DNA from: Bacteroidales bacterium UBA3709
Lineage (GTDB): Bacteria; Bacteroidota; Bacteroidia; Bacteroidales; UBA932
Direction of reading: 5' to 3'
Assembly (NCBI GenBank): GCA_002372015.1
Contig: DFIA01000076.1
Coordinates: 1-21,085 of the forward strand
DNA length: 21,085 nucleotides
Part shown: piece by piece, positions 12,583 to 21,085 of the stretch
Layout: the number at the start of each line of letters is the position of its first letter
Numbering within the stretch: the first letter of the stretch is position 1
Made by a program: the position numbers and the translations under genes
The notes under the pieces: model-generated
Told to the model about the DNA's origin: nothing
Seen by the model: only the letters and a program-made list of their open reading frames with translations
The model's database searches: none

Positions 12583-14127
12583 ATGAGAAGAACAACCATC
12601 ATTATCTTTACGCTCTGCTTAACCTTTTTGTTTTCAAGCCTTGAAGCTCAGGTAAGGTTCTCGTCCAACTTTGAATGCGGAAGGCTTGGAAGGGCGGAAC
12701 TTACAGACAGTACCGATATCAATGCAAAAAATCTGGTTTATAATATAATTAGCGCAAAAGATCCTGAAAACCCCGTAGATACCCTTCTCGAACCGAGTTC
12801 CAGATGGTTTTATTTTCTAATGACAGGAGTAAAAGATAAAGAAATTACGCTAAAATTTATAGATACAGACCCTTGGGCGCCATTCTACAGTTACGATAAT
12901 AAAGAGTGGAAAAGATTCGACCCCAAAACTGAGATGATAGAAAAATTCACCTCAAGAAAACTCTACGATAAAGACTCCGTTTGGATAGCCTACTGCATAC
13001 CATACACCAACACTCATTTGGCTCAAATGATGGATGAGTGGCAGTACAGAGACGGAGTCAGAAGCTACTCAATAGGCAAGAGTCTGCAACAACGCAACAT
13101 GAACATGATGGTGATAACAAATCACAACATTCCCGACAAACATAAAAAGAAGATTTACATACACGGCCGTATTCATCCCAGCGAAACACCTACATCCTGG
13201 TGTCTGGAAGGTCTTATAGAAGAGCTTATTGCCCCTACCCCATTTGCAAGAAGCCTCAGAGATAATGCCGTTTTCTACATTCTTCCATTTGCAAATCCAG
13301 ATGGAGTTGCTCTTGGATTCTCCAGATGCGATGCGATAGGCGTAAATATGGAAATTAACTACGACCAGCCTGATTCCCTAACCCGCCCCGAAATTAAAAA
13401 CATCAAGAACTTTCTGAGTACCACCACTTACGGAGAAAAATACATAGATCTCTTTTTGAACTTTCATTCGCAGATAGCTCCCCACATGACTTATTGGGTG
13501 CATACAGAAGAAACCACCTCTCCTTTGTACTTTAAGATGCAGCAGACCTTCACTTCTCTTACCATAGCAAATAATCCATTATTCAACAGCGATATGTTGA
13601 GTTTTTCAAAAATGGCACCAAGATACATAGAAGGTCTATTCTGGAATACTGCAGGAGAAAACACACTGGCTATAACCCACGAAACTCCATATAGTTACTA
13701 CAATCGCAATGCAGATGGAGAAATTGTAACCATAGAGAATCTGAAATGGATGGGTAAGAAAACCCTTTGGGCTGTTTCCGATTTTCTGAGCATAGCCAAG
13801 GCCGGAAGAATTGTAATGCCTATACCTTCAAAGACTTCTAAATGTCAAAAATTGGAAGACACAGACCATATCTATTTGGGAGAGCACTACTATATGGCAG
13901 AAAAAGAAGGAGCCGAGGCTACTTTCAGATTTAAGAATCTGCCGGCAGGAAAATATGATGTTTACAGCTGGGTTGTAGGTCCAAAAGTACATGTAAATCC
14001 AGAAGGTGAAAATTGCTGGAAGAAGCTTTACACACACACACAAGACAATGACGGAAATTTTAATCTTACTATCGAGCTCAATGAAGGAAACTGTATTTCC
14101 GCCTTGTTGCTTGTAGCAACAGAATAA
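12583..14127 (+). CDS. Secreted M14 metallocarboxypeptidase, cytosolic-carboxypeptidase (CCP/AGTPBP) type
   Basis: A 514-residue zinc peptidase. Residues 1-22 are a signal peptide ending at LEAQ, so it acts in the periplasm or beyond. Residues about 24-150 match the beta-sandwich domain that precedes the catalytic domain in CCP-type enzymes: FECGRLG, SSRWFYFLMTG, and the hallmark DSVWIAYCIPYTNTHL. The M14 domain supplies the zinc ligands H198-x2-E201 (GRIHPSETPTSW) and H295 (FLNFHSQ), and the catalytic Glu is E367 in ITHETPYS. ANPDGVALG (237-245) is typical. At the position of the usual GVNLNRNW the sequence reads GVNMEINY (253-260), so the Asn-Arg pair that binds the peptide C-terminus is replaced by Glu-Ile. 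A beta-rich C-terminal domain (about 425-514) follows. Substrate unknown. Confidence 0.88.
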   Translation: MRRTTIIIFTLCLTFLFSSLEAQVRFSSNFECGRLGRAELTDSTDINAKNLVYNIISAKDPENPVDTLLEPSSRWFYFLMTGVKDKEITLKFIDTDPWAPFYSYDNKEWKRFDPKTEMIEKFTSRKLYDKDSVWIAYCIPYTNTHLAQMMDEWQYRDGVRSYSIGKSLQQRNMNMMVITNHNIPDKHKKKIYIHGRIHPSETPTSWCLEGLIEELIAPTPFARSLRDNAVFYILPFANPDGVALGFSRCDAIGVNMEINYDQPDSLTRPEIKNIKNFLSTTTYGEKYIDLFLNFHSQIAPHMTYWVHTEETTSPLYFKMQQTFTSLTIANNPLFNSDMLSFSKMAPRYIEGLFWNTAGENTLAITHETPYSYYNRNADGEIVTIENLKWMGKKTLWAVSDFLSIAKAGRIVMPIPSKTSKCQKLEDTDHIYLGEHYYMAEKEGAEATFRFKNLPAGKYDVYSWVVGPKVHVNPEGENCWKKLYTHTQDNDGNFNLTIELNEGNCISALLLVATE

Positions 14128-14166
14128 CCGTTTTATATCATAACACTATATTTCGCCATTGATTTC

Positions 14167-14174
14167 TATATTTG
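14167..14174 (+). promoter_or_regulatory. -7 promoter box of slyD
   Basis: TATATTTG exactly matches the Bacteroidota -7 element. Transcription would start near 14181, leaving a leader of about 70 bases. The 125-base gap between the peptidase and slyD holds this and nothing else I can identify. No matching -33 TTTG is seen. Confidence 0.45.
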
Positions 14175-14252
14175 TAGCCGCAATTGGATATAAGACACAC
14201 AAGCGAGAAAAAATAACAAGAACATTAATCATTTTTAACAAATAGATAATTT

Positions 14253-14804
14253 ATGAAAATTGCTGAAAACAAAGTTGTAAGTCTAAGTTATACACTGGTG
14301 GTAAACAGTAAAGAAATAGAAAAGGTTGAAGCAAAAGAACCTCTTACATTTATCTTCGGCAGCGGAATGCTCCTAAAGAAGTTCGAAGACAACGTTGCCG
14401 GAAAAGTTGTTGGAGACACATTCGACTTTGAGCTGGAAGCTGCCGATGCCTATGGCGAGGTAAACCCTCAGATGATTGTAGATCTTCCCCTTAAAATGTT
14501 TGAAATAGATGGCAAGGTAGATTACGAAGTTATCAAAGTAGGCAACATACTCCCTATGCAAGACAAAGAGGGCCACCGAATGAACGGAATAGTTAAAGAT
14601 GTCAAGGCCTTAGATAATAAAGTAACCATGGATTTCAACCATCCTCTGGCCGGTGAAAAACTGCATTTCAACGGTAAAGTAGAAGAAGTAAGAGAAGCCA
14701 CCGAAAAGGAACTTAAAGAAGGCCTTTACGGCGAAAAGATTCAACACAACTGCTCAGACGAAAATTGCAGCAGCTGCGGTGGAGGTTGCGGCCACTGCCA
14801 CTAA
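14253..14804 (+). CDS. slyD: SlyD-like FKBP-type peptidyl-prolyl cis-trans isomerase / metallochaperone
   Basis: A 183-residue cytoplasmic folding helper that isomerises X-Pro bonds and binds divalent metal such as nickel. The split FKBP domain shows FIFGSGMLLKKFEDNVAG (about residues 33-50), then AYGEVNP (66-72), and after the inserted flap domain (about 73-120) the strand DFNHPLAGEKLHFN. The tail after residue 164 is a metal-binding cluster of five Cys and three His: HNCSDENCSSCGGGCGHCH. That tail is the SlyD hallmark and is shorter than in E. coli. No signal peptide. The gene stands alone, convergent with the flavoprotein gene, whose stop is 22 bases away. Confidence 0.93.
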   Translation: MKIAENKVVSLSYTLVVNSKEIEKVEAKEPLTFIFGSGMLLKKFEDNVAGKVVGDTFDFELEAADAYGEVNPQMIVDLPLKMFEIDGKVDYEVIKVGNILPMQDKEGHRMNGIVKDVKALDNKVTMDFNHPLAGEKLHFNGKVEEVREATEKELKEGLYGEKIQHNCSDENCSSCGGGCGHCH

Positions 14805-14826
14805 TTTACAGCTTATGAATAGGATA

Positions 14827-16389
14827 TTATATCTTACGAGCTACGTTAATTCCGTCTAAAGCAGAAGATACAATACCGCCAGAATATCCTGCTCCTTCAC
14901 CACATGGGTAGAGATTATTCAACGATACATGCTGCAGAGTTTCAGGATGTCGTGGAATCCTAACAGGAGAAGATGTTCTCGACTCTACGGCAAGAAGCAG
15001 AGCTTGAGAGGTGTAAAAGCCTCTCATTTTTTTATCAAAGAAAAAGAAGGAGCGTTTAAGTCTTTGAAAGACAGCATCCGGCAGAACTTCACTAAGTTTA
15101 GCCGAATAAGCCCCTATTTTATAAGACGTTACCGGCAGATCGGCAGATAGCTTATCTTTGCAAAAATCGGTCATTCTCTGGGCCGGAGCCTTGAGCGAAC
15201 CTCCATTGTGAGCAAAAATTCCTTTCTCTATTTTTTCCTGAAATTTAAGGAGTTTCAGCGGTCCCCACTCAGCAAATTCATCAATTTCGTCAGGCTCTAT
15301 ACTTGTAACTATTCCTGCATTGGCCCAAGGAGAATTTCTCATGGAATTACTCATTCCGTTAAGAACCACCTCACCGGCTGCTGTGGAAGAAGGCAAAAGT
15401 ATGCCTCCCGGACACATACAAAAAGAAAATACACCCCGGCCATCTATTTGCGAAACCAACGAGTACTCTGCAGCCGGCAAACTCTTCTGCCATTTACCAT
15501 GATACTGTATATCATTTATCAATTGCTGAGGATGTTCTGCCCTCACACCAAGCGCAAATCCCTTAGCCTCTAACGCCCAATCTTTATCGTAGAAAAGCTG
15601 ATATATGTCCTTAGCAGAATGTCCACTGGCCAATATCAGTTTTTTTGACTGATATTCAGTTTCTGTCAAACCTCTCTCCCCTACTCTTTCCAAGCATCTT
15701 GCATGCCATAGAGCATCGGTTTTAGAAGGTACTAAATCCACTACTCTTGTGTTAAAATGAACCTCCCCACCGTGAGAAATGATGCAGTTGCGTATTCTCT
15801 CCATTATCTCAGGCAGTTTGTTACTGCCTATATGCGGATGAGCATCTACCAGTATCGTAGGCTCGGCTCCAAACATCACCAGCTGATGCAGAACTTCCCT
15901 GATATCTCCTTTTTTAGTAGAACGAGTAAAGAGCTTCCCGTCTGAAAAACAACCTGCTCCACCCTCTCCAAAGCAATAATTAGAGTCTGGATCTACCTGT
16001 TGGTTGAGCATAAGCTTAGCTATATCGTATTTACGAGCATGCACATCTTTTCCCCTCTCCAGCACTATAGGACACTTACCCCGCTGAAGTAGAGTAAGGG
16101 CCGCAAACAAACCCGCCGGCCCGGCCCCGATTATAATAACCTTCTCGCCCTTAGAACAATCGAGATAAGGAGGTAGCTTATAAGGTTGCATGGGTTTGTC
16201 GGATTTGAGATAAACCTGAACCTTATATTTAAATGCAATTCTACCGCCTCTGGCATCTATGGAACGCCTCAATATCTCTATATGCGCTATCTTATCGGCG
16301 GATATTCCACATGCCTTAGAACATTTGTCTGACAACGCATTGCCCCCCTGCTTTTCAGTAGCAGAAAACGATATTTCAATTTCTCTCAT
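14827..16389 (-). CDS. COG2509-type FAD-dependent oxidoreductase
   Basis: A 520-residue flavoprotein with a small N-terminal domain (1-80) followed by an FAD-binding fold: VIIIGAGPAGLFAALTL (about residues 84-100) with the acidic strand end VLERG. Family features further on are CFGEGGAGCFSDGKLFTRS (about 143-161), ASGHSAKDIYQLF and, near the end, PCGEGAGYSGGIVSSALDG, which contacts FAD. Members are widespread and called uncharacterised FAD-dependent dehydrogenases; no substrate is established. It starts 49 bases after the tsaD stop on the same strand, so the two are probably co-transcribed. Length is normal for the family. No membrane segment or iron-sulfur motif. Confidence 0.88.
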   Translation of the reverse strand: MREIEISFSATEKQGGNALSDKCSKACGISADKIAHIEILRRSIDARGGRIAFKYKVQVYLKSDKPMQPYKLPPYLDCSKGEKVIIIGAGPAGLFAALTLLQRGKCPIVLERGKDVHARKYDIAKLMLNQQVDPDSNYCFGEGGAGCFSDGKLFTRSTKKGDIREVLHQLVMFGAEPTILVDAHPHIGSNKLPEIMERIRNCIISHGGEVHFNTRVVDLVPSKTDALWHARCLERVGERGLTETEYQSKKLILASGHSAKDIYQLFYDKDWALEAKGFALGVRAEHPQQLINDIQYHGKWQKSLPAAEYSLVSQIDGRGVFSFCMCPGGILLPSSTAAGEVVLNGMSNSMRNSPWANAGIVTSIEPDEIDEFAEWGPLKLLKFQEKIEKGIFAHNGGSLKAPAQRMTDFCKDKLSADLPVTSYKIGAYSAKLSEVLPDAVFQRLKRSFFFFDKKMRGFYTSQALLLAVESRTSSPVRIPRHPETLQHVSLNNLYPCGEGAGYSGGIVSSALDGINVARKI

Positions 16390-16438
16390 AACTATCTATT
16401 GAATAACAGAATACAGCAAGTACTCCTAAACATATACC

Positions 16439-17464
16439 TTACGGCATTTGCGAGGCTCTTGCTACAGATGGAGCATCTAAATTGCAGTATTCTCCTCTGC
16501 GATACTTATAAAGTCCGCAGATTGCTATCATAGCTGCATTATCAGTTGTAAATTTGAACTCAGGTATAAATGTCTGCCAGCCTCTTTTGCGTCCCTCATT
16601 CTCAATCCTGCTTCTCAAACCCGAATTGGCTGAAACGCCTCCTCCTATAGCAACTCTGTTTATTCCGGTTTGCTTTACCGCTAAAATCAGTTTTTTCATA
16701 AGTATGTCTATCAGAGCTTTCTGAAAGCTGGCACAAATATCTGCCTTATTCTGTTCTATAAAGTCCTGATTCTCTTTCAAACGGTCTCGTAAAAAGTACA
16801 GCAAAGAAGTTTTTATTCCACTAAAACTGTAGTCTAAACCTGAAATCTGCGGCAGGTTAAACTTAAACTTATTTTCATCTCCCTCCTTAGCCAACTTATC
16901 TACTATAGGCCCGCCGGGATATCCAAGTCCCATCATCTTAGAGCATTTGTCAAAAGCTTCTCCCACAGCATCGTCTATGGTCTGGCCCAGAATTTCAAAC
17001 TCAAAATATCCATCAACTTTTACTATTTGAGTATGGCCGCCAGAAACCAGAAGAGTTAGAAAAGGAAAGGCAGGAGAAACATTTTCCTTGCCCGGTTGCT
17101 TAACCAAGCAAGACAGTATATGCCCCTGAAGATGATTAACTTCTACTATAGGTTTACCTGTTGCTATAGATAATCCTTTGGCAAAAGAGGTTCCTACCAA
17201 CAAAGAGCCCAGTAAACCAGGGCCTCTTGTAAATGCAATGGCATCAACATCTTGGATAGCAAGGCCCGCCTCCTTCAGAGCCTGATCTATAACTGGAACT
17301 ATGTTCAAAATGTGAGCCCTTGAAGCCAATTCCGGAACTACTCCACCCCATCGTTCATGCACTTTCTGACTAGCTATTACGCTAGACAATAGATACTCGT
17401 CTTTTAATACGGCAGCAGAAGTGTCGTCGCAAGAAGATTCTATGCCAAGAATTATATCGCTCAT
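16439..17464 (-). CDS. tsaD: tRNA N6-adenosine threonylcarbamoyltransferase TsaD
   Basis: A 341-residue enzyme that transfers the threonylcarbamoyl group to A37 of tRNAs reading ANN codons, acting with TsaB and TsaE in the cytoplasm; normally essential. It has the ASKHA-type start IILGIESSCDDTSAAVL (residues 4-20), the metal-binding H111-L-Q-G-H115 motif, LLVSGGHTQIV (about 138-148), GEAFDKCSKMMGLGYPGG (about 168-185), and IGGGVSANSGLR (about 273-284). DNAAMIA near the C-terminus supplies the last metal ligand. The length is typical and all motifs look intact. The ATG at 17462-17464 is the canonical start. It is divergent from the TamB-like gene, an arrangement I recall as frequent in Bacteroidales. 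Confidence 0.98.
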   Translation of the reverse strand: MSDIILGIESSCDDTSAAVLKDEYLLSSVIASQKVHERWGGVVPELASRAHILNIVPVIDQALKEAGLAIQDVDAIAFTRGPGLLGSLLVGTSFAKGLSIATGKPIVEVNHLQGHILSCLVKQPGKENVSPAFPFLTLLVSGGHTQIVKVDGYFEFEILGQTIDDAVGEAFDKCSKMMGLGYPGGPIVDKLAKEGDENKFKFNLPQISGLDYSFSGIKTSLLYFLRDRLKENQDFIEQNKADICASFQKALIDILMKKLILAVKQTGINRVAIGGGVSANSGLRSRIENEGRKRGWQTFIPEFKFTTDNAAMIAICGLYKYRRGEYCNLDAPSVARASQMP

Positions 17465-17486
17465 AGGTGATTGTTAAGTCTGCATG

Positions 17487-17494
17487 CAAATCTA
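17487..17494 (-). promoter_or_regulatory. -7 promoter box of tsaD
   Basis: On the minus strand TAGATTTG followed by C exactly fits TAnnTTTGC. Transcription would start near 17480, giving a leader of about 15 bases. No -33 TTTG is present at the expected distance. Confidence 0.4.
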
Positions 17495-17507
17495 ATGAGT
17501 TTTTAGT

Positions 17508-17515
17508 TAAATTTG
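17508..17515 (+). promoter_or_regulatory. -7 promoter box of the TamB-like gene
   Basis: TAAATTTG matches TAnnTTTG exactly. Transcription would start near 17522, about 28 bases before the ATG at 17550. It is only 14 bases from the divergent tsaD -7 box, so the two promoters overlap back to back. Confidence 0.4.
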
Positions 17516-17549
17516 TATTTTACTATTACAAATAATAGCCGGCTTAGGC

Positions 17550-20500
17550 ATGATTAAGGTAGGGAAATACATAATTTGGATTCTGCTGGGTCTTTTATGC
17601 CTGATATTAAGCCTATATCTGGTTATACAGATTCCGTATGTGCAAACCCGCATTGGCAGCATGGCTGTAGCAGCTCTCACAAAAAATATCGATGCAACAA
17701 TCAATGTGGGAGAGATAGACATAAGATTTTTTAACCGCTTGCACATAACAGATTTCTCTATCGTTTCAAAAGACACCTTAGTTGCCGCTAAAGATGTAGA
17801 AGCCACGTTTTCTTTGAGAGGCCTATTAGACAAACAGAAAAGGATAAGTTCCATAACAATTTCTGACGGAGTTTTCAACCTTATTTCTGAAACAGATTCC
17901 ACCACAAATCTCAACCGTATATTTCCCCCCTCCAACAAAGAGTCTAACCGAGAGGTTAGCATAGCTCTTAAAAAAATCAAACTCGATAAGTTCCGCTTCA
18001 ATCTGTACAACCCATTCTTAGGCAAGACATACGAGCCTGGGCAAATGGATTTTTCAGATTTAAGACTCAACAACATCAATGCAGAAGTTTCAGATATTAT
18101 CTACACTACAGACTCGTTAAAAGCCAATATATCAAATTTGTCTGCATACGAAAAATGTGGCATGACATTAGAAAAATTAACAGGCAAGGTTACTATCAGC
18201 TCTGCTGGAGTAGATATCCGAAACTTATATCTTGCAGCAGACGGAAGTTTGCTGAATGCTCAGTATCTGTCCATGAACTTTAATTCTGCTGCAGATTTAA
18301 AGTATTTTACCCAAAATGTTTTCATTAGAACAAAGTTTCAAAACAGCAACATAGCATTCAAAACCATAGGCCGATTTGCACCAGAACTGCTAACATCACC
18401 GCTCGTTCTTCTTTCTGACGCACAAGTAGAGGGAACCATAAGCAATTTGCATATCAAGTATTTGAATGCGGCAAACAACTCCGGACAAACAACCATAGCC
18501 TTATCCAACTTCTATCTCAGAGGGTTGCCAGATGCTATGAACACTTCTATAAACGGAGATGTAAAAAAGATTTCCACCAATGGAAAAGATCTTGCACAGC
18601 TGATAGCATTTTTGCCGGGAGAAAACAAAATAGCCTTTCTGGAGCAAATGTCGCCAATGGATGTATGGAACTTTACTGGCCGCATAGGCGGTACAATAGG
18701 CAATCTCCATACTATAGGAACTTTAGCTTCTTCTGCAGGTAGTTCTTCTACCGAAGTGAACGCATTTGTAAATGTAGCCAAATTACCTAACCTGCCAATA
18801 GTGTCTGTTAGGGTAAATGCCAATGACATAAATTTACGCTCTGTTACCGGAAACAAAATGCTTGGACTCTTCAGCGGAAGCGGAAGAGTAAATGTGCATC
18901 AGGGTAAAAACGGTTCTATAGTATCTATCGATAGCTTATATGCCAGAAAACTTGGGTTTAACAACTACAATTTTACAGGTATTTTTGCAAAAGGTACATA
19001 CGAAAATGAGCTGTTCGATGGCAAACTGATATGCCACGACCCTGCATTGGATCTGATGTTCCAAGGTAAGATATCCACTTCCGTAAAAGACGGCAGCCTG
19101 TTTAACTTTTATGCAAACATACCTTATGCAGACCTTAGGACCCTCAATCTTGATACCAGAGATTCTGTTTCAGAAATCAGCACTTTCATAAGCGCCGATC
19201 TTAAAAGCAATTCCAATAAAGATGTATTTGGCTATCTGAAAATGGATAACAGCACTTTCACAAATTCTCACGGGCACTATGAGTTAGGAGATTTGGATGC
19301 CACCTCGCTATTTGAAAACGGCAGCTATGTAATTAACGTAATATCCAATTTTGTAAAAGCCAGATACGAAGGCAGTCGCCCTATTGATCAGTTTTTATCG
19401 CAGATGAAGAATCAGATTGCCTACAAACACTTTAGCAACATTGTTACAGACACTGATTCTGAATACATAGACCAACAATACAATCAGAACTATAGCCTTA
19501 CACTGCAAACACTCAACACACAAGGTATATGTGCTTTTATCAGCCCGGGGCTGTATATTCAAGAAGGCACTTCTCTTAGAATAAGGGTCTCAGACAACGA
19601 CCATTATAGGCTACTGCTATATAGCGGACGCTTAGCATGGGAGAACAACTATCTCAAAAATGTCAGACTAAGCGTTTCAGATAGAGATTCTACTATTTCT
19701 GCGTCTCTGTTTTCCAAAGATGTAGTAGCTTCAGGAATTACTGTAGATAGTACTCGTTTGCTTGCAACCATACAGAATAACAAGATAAACACATCGCTCA
19801 CATTTCATAACGATAGCACCGGCAATAACAAAACAAACCTCAATGCAGGAATCCATTTTTTGAAAGACACTCTGTTTGAGAATAATATCCACTCTATCAG
19901 GTTACAAAAACCTATCGCTGTAACTCTATATCCATCAGATATTTCTATTAAGAACACAAGATGGAATTTCAGCCCTGCTGAAATTTTAATATCAGACTCT
20001 CTAATAGCAATAGACAATCTTAATATACTAAACGGCAACCAGACCCTTAGCGTGGAGGGAACATTATCAAGAAGCCTTCACGACTCCCTTTTGGTTTCCA
20101 TGAAAGAATTCAACATAGCTATTGTAGATCAGTTCTTAGAGAAAAAAATGAATTTAGAGGGCCTGATTTCCGGCAAAGCCAATTTGTCTCTGAATGCAAA
20201 TAATCCAAAAATGTTTGCCTCTTTCAGAGGAGATTCTATGTATGTAAATCATACTCCTGTAGGCACCCTGAATTTCCAAGGTTTTTATAACGAAGAAAAC
20301 AAACGATATAACCTTGTACTCAACACCACGCTAAACAATAAGCCTCGATTAGACATAACCGGTTTCTATCGCCCAAAAGATGCTTATATAGACCTAAATT
20401 CAAAATTAGATGATTTAGCTCTAAACTACTTTGAGCCAATGCTTGGCTCCGTTGTAACAAAAACCGACGGAAGCCTAAAAGGAAATATCAGGATACACGG

Positions 20501-21085
20501 CCCTATTAACAATATCGCCATCAGCGGCAACAATTGTAGCTTCAATAAGTTCCAATTTACCTTAGACTATCTGAATGTACCTATGACATTAGACGGACCA
20601 TTTAACATAGATACAAAAGGTATAACTTTTAAGAACAACCTCATTAGCGATATTCATAATGGTAAAGGAAGGCTTAACGGAGATATTAAATTCAATAAAT
20701 TCAAAGATATTCAAATAGATGCAAGAATATCCTTAGATAACTTTCATTGTCTGAATACTTCTGAGGCAGATAATGAAGACTTTTACGGTACTGTCTTTGC
20801 CTCTGGCAACGTAAACATAAACGGTAATCTCAAGGCCTTAAATCTCAATATAAATGCAAGAACAAACCGCAAAACCTTCTTCCATATTCCGCTTTCCGGT
20901 GCAGCTAATGCAAACGCATCAGATTTGATTAAGTTTGTTCAAGAGAAAAGAGAAATGGAAATAGACCCTTACGACACTCTATATTTCTCTAAAAGCAAAA
21001 AAGCAAACGATCCTACAGAACTTGCAATAAATCTGAATATTACAGCAACACCAGATGCTAATATATGGCTCGAAGTGGACAAATC
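17550..21085 (+). CDS. tamB: TamB-like translocation/assembly protein, N-terminal 1178 codons (cut by right edge)
   Basis: One uninterrupted frame runs from the ATG at 17550 to the window end. Residues about 8-27 (IIWILLGLLCLILSLYLVIQ) form a single N-terminal membrane anchor. Then comes a very long, beta-rich, repetitive region with few cysteines, starting in the AsmA/TamB style: ALTKNIDATINVGEIDIRF, later ISSITISDGVFNL. Such proteins sit in the inner membrane, span the periplasm as a hydrophobic groove, and are linked to outer-membrane protein assembly and phospholipid transport. The DUF490 C-terminal domain that defines TamB should lie beyond the edge and is not seen, so the name rests on length, anchor, repeat style and position beside tsaD. 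The frame was followed at several points without a break. Confidence 0.85.
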   Translation, partial: MIKVGKYIIWILLGLLCLILSLYLVIQIPYVQTRIGSMAVAALTKNIDATINVGEIDIRFFNRLHITDFSIVSKDTLVAAKDVEATFSLRGLLDKQKRISSITISDGVFNLISETDSTTNLNRIFPPSNKESNREVSIALKKIKLDKFRFNLYNPFLGKTYEPGQMDFSDLRLNNINAEVSDIIYTTDSLKANISNLSAYEKCGMTLEKLTGKVTISSAGVDIRNLYLAADGSLLNAQYLSMNFNSAADLKYFTQNVFIRTKFQNSNIAFKTIGRFAPELLTSPLVLLSDAQVEGTISNLHIKYLNAANNSGQTTIALSNFYLRGLPDAMNTSINGDVKKISTNGKDLAQLIAFLPGENKIAFLEQMSPMDVWNFTGRIGGTIGNLHTIGTLASSAGSSSTEVNAFVNVAKLPNLPIVSVRVNANDINLRSVTGNKMLGLFSGSGRVNVHQGKNGSIVSIDSLYARKLGFNNYNFTGIFAKGTYENELFDGKLICHDPALDLMFQGKISTSVKDGSLFNFYANIPYADLRTLNLDTRDSVSEISTFISADLKSNSNKDVFGYLKMDNSTFTNSHGHYELGDLDATSLFENGSYVINVISNFVKARYEGSRPIDQFLSQMKNQIAYKHFSNIVTDTDSEYIDQQYNQNYSLTLQTLNTQGICAFISPGLYIQEGTSLRIRVSDNDHYRLLLYSGRLAWENNYLKNVRLSVSDRDSTISASLFSKDVVASGITVDSTRLLATIQNNKINTSLTFHNDSTGNNKTNLNAGIHFLKDTLFENNIHSIRLQKPIAVTLYPSDISIKNTRWNFSPAEILISDSLIAIDNLNILNGNQTLSVEGTLSRSLHDSLLVSMKEFNIAIVDQFLEKKMNLEGLISGKANLSLNANNPKMFASFRGDSMYVNHTPVGTLNFQGFYNEENKRYNLVLNTTLNNKPRLDITGFYRPKDAYIDLNSKLDDLALNYFEPMLGSVVTKTDGSLKGNIRIHGPINNIAISGNNCSFNKFQFTLDYLNVPMTLDGPFNIDTKGITFKNNLISDIHNGKGRLNGDIKFNKFKDIQIDARISLDNFHCLNTSEADNEDFYGTVFASGNVNINGNLKALNLNINARTNRKTFFHIPLSGAANANASDLIKFVQEKREMEIDPYDTLYFSKSKKANDPTELAINLNITATPDANIWLEVDK

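Noticed and set aside
14031..14042. Short CA repeat in the M14 peptidase gene
   Set aside because: Only about six units, encodes ordinary residues (YTHTQ) and has no partner copy.
14805..14826. Possible shared terminator between slyD and the convergent flavoprotein gene
   Set aside because: No stem with a T-tract is visible in the 22-base gap or just beside it.
17507..18856. Minus-strand open frames opposite the TamB-like gene
   Set aside because: They lie entirely within the long TamB frame and give low-complexity or unrecognisable translations.

Overview
The window looks like a chromosomal segment of a Bacteroidota bacterium, most likely of the order Bacteroidales. The evidence is low-to-moderate GC, exact TAnnTTTG-type -7 boxes before several genes, a LysO-family exporter split into two frames, a DUF2400 (TIGR02757-type) gene, zinc-free type-B ribosomal protein L31, a C69 secreted dipeptidase, and a divergent tsaD/tamB pair. 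No tRNA, rRNA, CRISPR array, transposase or integrase was seen, and no gap between genes exceeds 300 bases.

Layout. (1) 1-461, minus: 5' part of glutamate formimidoyltransferase, cut by the left edge. (2) 589-1556, minus: split LysO-like exporter. (3) 1673-4337, plus: secreted C69 dipeptidase, then a CaCA-family Na+/Ca2+ antiporter. (4) 4415-11209, plus: a tightly packed seven-gene unit, described below. (5) 11284-11529: rpmE2 with its own promoter and a clear terminator. (6) 11739-14127: DUF2400 protein and a secreted M14 carboxypeptidase of the cytosolic-carboxypeptidase type. (7) 14253-14804: SlyD-like prolyl isomerase. (8) 14827-17464, minus: tsaD followed by a COG2509 flavoprotein. (9) 17550-right edge, plus: the 5' 1178 codons of a TamB-like giant protein.

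The most interesting part is 4415-11209: MarR regulator, HdrC-like, HdrB-like, short HdrA-like, second HdrC-like, a membrane HdrE-HdrD fusion, and a PLP enzyme that resembles cysteate synthase rather than ordinary threonine synthase. Gaps are 3, 3, 14, -4, -4 and 9 bases, so it should be one transcript. The order C1-B1-A-C2-(B2-like) recalls the bacterial sHdr sulfur-oxidation cluster, but the last subunit is here fused to a heme-b-type membrane domain. Cysteate synthase uses sulfite, and cysteate is the head-group precursor of the sulfonolipids (capnine type) made by some Bacteroidota. My working hypothesis is a membrane-linked, quinone-coupled Hdr-like complex that handles sulfur or sulfite and supplies cysteate synthesis, under an autoregulated MarR repressor. 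The gene families are read from the sequence; the metabolic link is inference.

Family assignments rest on motifs and remembered family features, not on database searches.
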